From Nitrospirota bacterium (lineage in GTDB: Bacteria > Nitrospirota > Thermodesulfovibrionia > Thermodesulfovibrionales > JdFR-88): a stretch of DNA of 64,000 nt. Within the stretch, counting starts at the first letter, position 1. Each line of letters starts with the position of its first letter. The DNA is taken from contig JAJYIR010000002.1 of the NCBI GenBank assembly GCA_021789935.1, positions 96,934 through 160,933 on the forward strand, in the 5' to 3' direction. Positions 63,878 through 64,000 of this stretch are shown piece by piece. The position numbers and the translations under genes were made by a program. The notes beneath the pieces are model-generated. The model ran no database searches and was not told the origin of the DNA. It worked only from the letters and a program-made list of their open reading frames with translations.

Positions 63878-64000
63878 TCATTTAAGATTAAGGGCACGGA
63901 GGGTCCTCTGGCAAAAATTTTTTAGAAAAAATGAGTTACCGGCTTTATTCTTCAGTTCCCAACTCTATTATTTTTGAACATCTTTTTTTTCTTCTTCTGT

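Noticed and set aside
63781..63880. 32-codon ATG-started frame upstream of fic (minus strand)
   Set aside because: It is too short, has no ribosome-binding site, and lies in a different frame from the ATGA-coupled one.

Overview
The window is a bacterial chromosome segment from a Gram-negative organism: it carries BamD, PilMNOPQ with a secretin, and lipoprotein and Tat signals. The gene content resembles Nitrospirota (Thermodesulfovibrionia-like) or a neighbouring lineage such as Desulfobacterota: an NrpR/DUF128 regulator, a split F-type ATP synthase with a signal-peptide-bearing c subunit, DUF4124 and DUF4845 proteins, and RAYT/REP and MITE repeats. No rRNA or tRNA gene was seen, so the lineage is inference only. 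Coding density is high. Intergenic debris (repeats, a MITE, a RAYT element, an IS630 remnant, HigA, SerC, TPR and Fic gene wrecks) is concentrated at 2.0-2.3 kb, 19-23 kb, 38-39.5 kb, 46 kb and 63-64 kb.

Layout. 0-6.4 kb: end of a CZB-domain protein, nadA, a lytic transglycosylase, a cold-shock gene, rimP-nusA, a CBM48 protein and ychF. 6.5-17 kb: a sulfur-oxidation locus, all on the minus strand, with tusA, a DUF302 protein and a YeeE/YedE transporter; a sigma-54 response regulator, histidine kinase and PhnD-like binding protein; and soxB, soxA, soxZ, soxY, soxX and a SoxW-like thioredoxin. 17-23 kb: a nuclease-fold protein, a methyltransferase, a DUF218 protein, YhcH, ArfB and mobile-element debris. 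23-28.8 kb: ribBA, ribE, a DUF4845-like protein, lepB, lepA and a ROK glucokinase. 29-36.7 kb: a PD-(D/E)XK-like protein, YtxH, precorrin-2 dehydrogenase, bamD and pilMNOPQ. 36.8-39.4 kb: a TPR/ATP-grasp protein and a frameshifted serC. 39.7-49.6 kb: a P-loop kinase, marC, deoB, a GT4 glycosyltransferase, a sensor kinase, a second csp, an NrpR-like regulator, a MetE-like protein and a cNMP-binding protein. 49.7-60.4 kb: atpC-D-G-A-H-F-F' (minus), bioF and rel (plus), then atpB-atpE. 60.4-64 kb: a GT39 transferase, two hypothetical proteins and a broken fic.

How it fits together. The sulfur locus looks like one regulated unit. SoxAX, SoxYZ and SoxB would oxidise thiosulfate in the periplasm; no soxCD is in the window, so SoxY-bound sulfane sulfur is probably passed on rather than oxidised there. 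YeeE and TusA fit sulfur import and cytoplasmic relay. The regulator genes between the two halves (PhnD-like sensor, kinase, sigma-54 activator) match what I read in the DNA: a sigma-54 -24/-12 element upstream of yeeE and another upstream of the soxW-like gene, each preceded by a 50-bp inverted pair of 17-bp sites with the same 16-bp gap. This is the strongest candidate for an undescribed control system here.

A second recurring theme is start architecture. Several first-in-operon genes (lepA, rel, phnD-like, bamD, ychF, nrpR-like and possibly pilM) have a -10-like hexamer ending 2-10 nt before the ATG and no Shine-Dalgarno, whereas operon-internal genes usually have a clear AAGGAGG. This suggests wide use of leaderless mRNAs.
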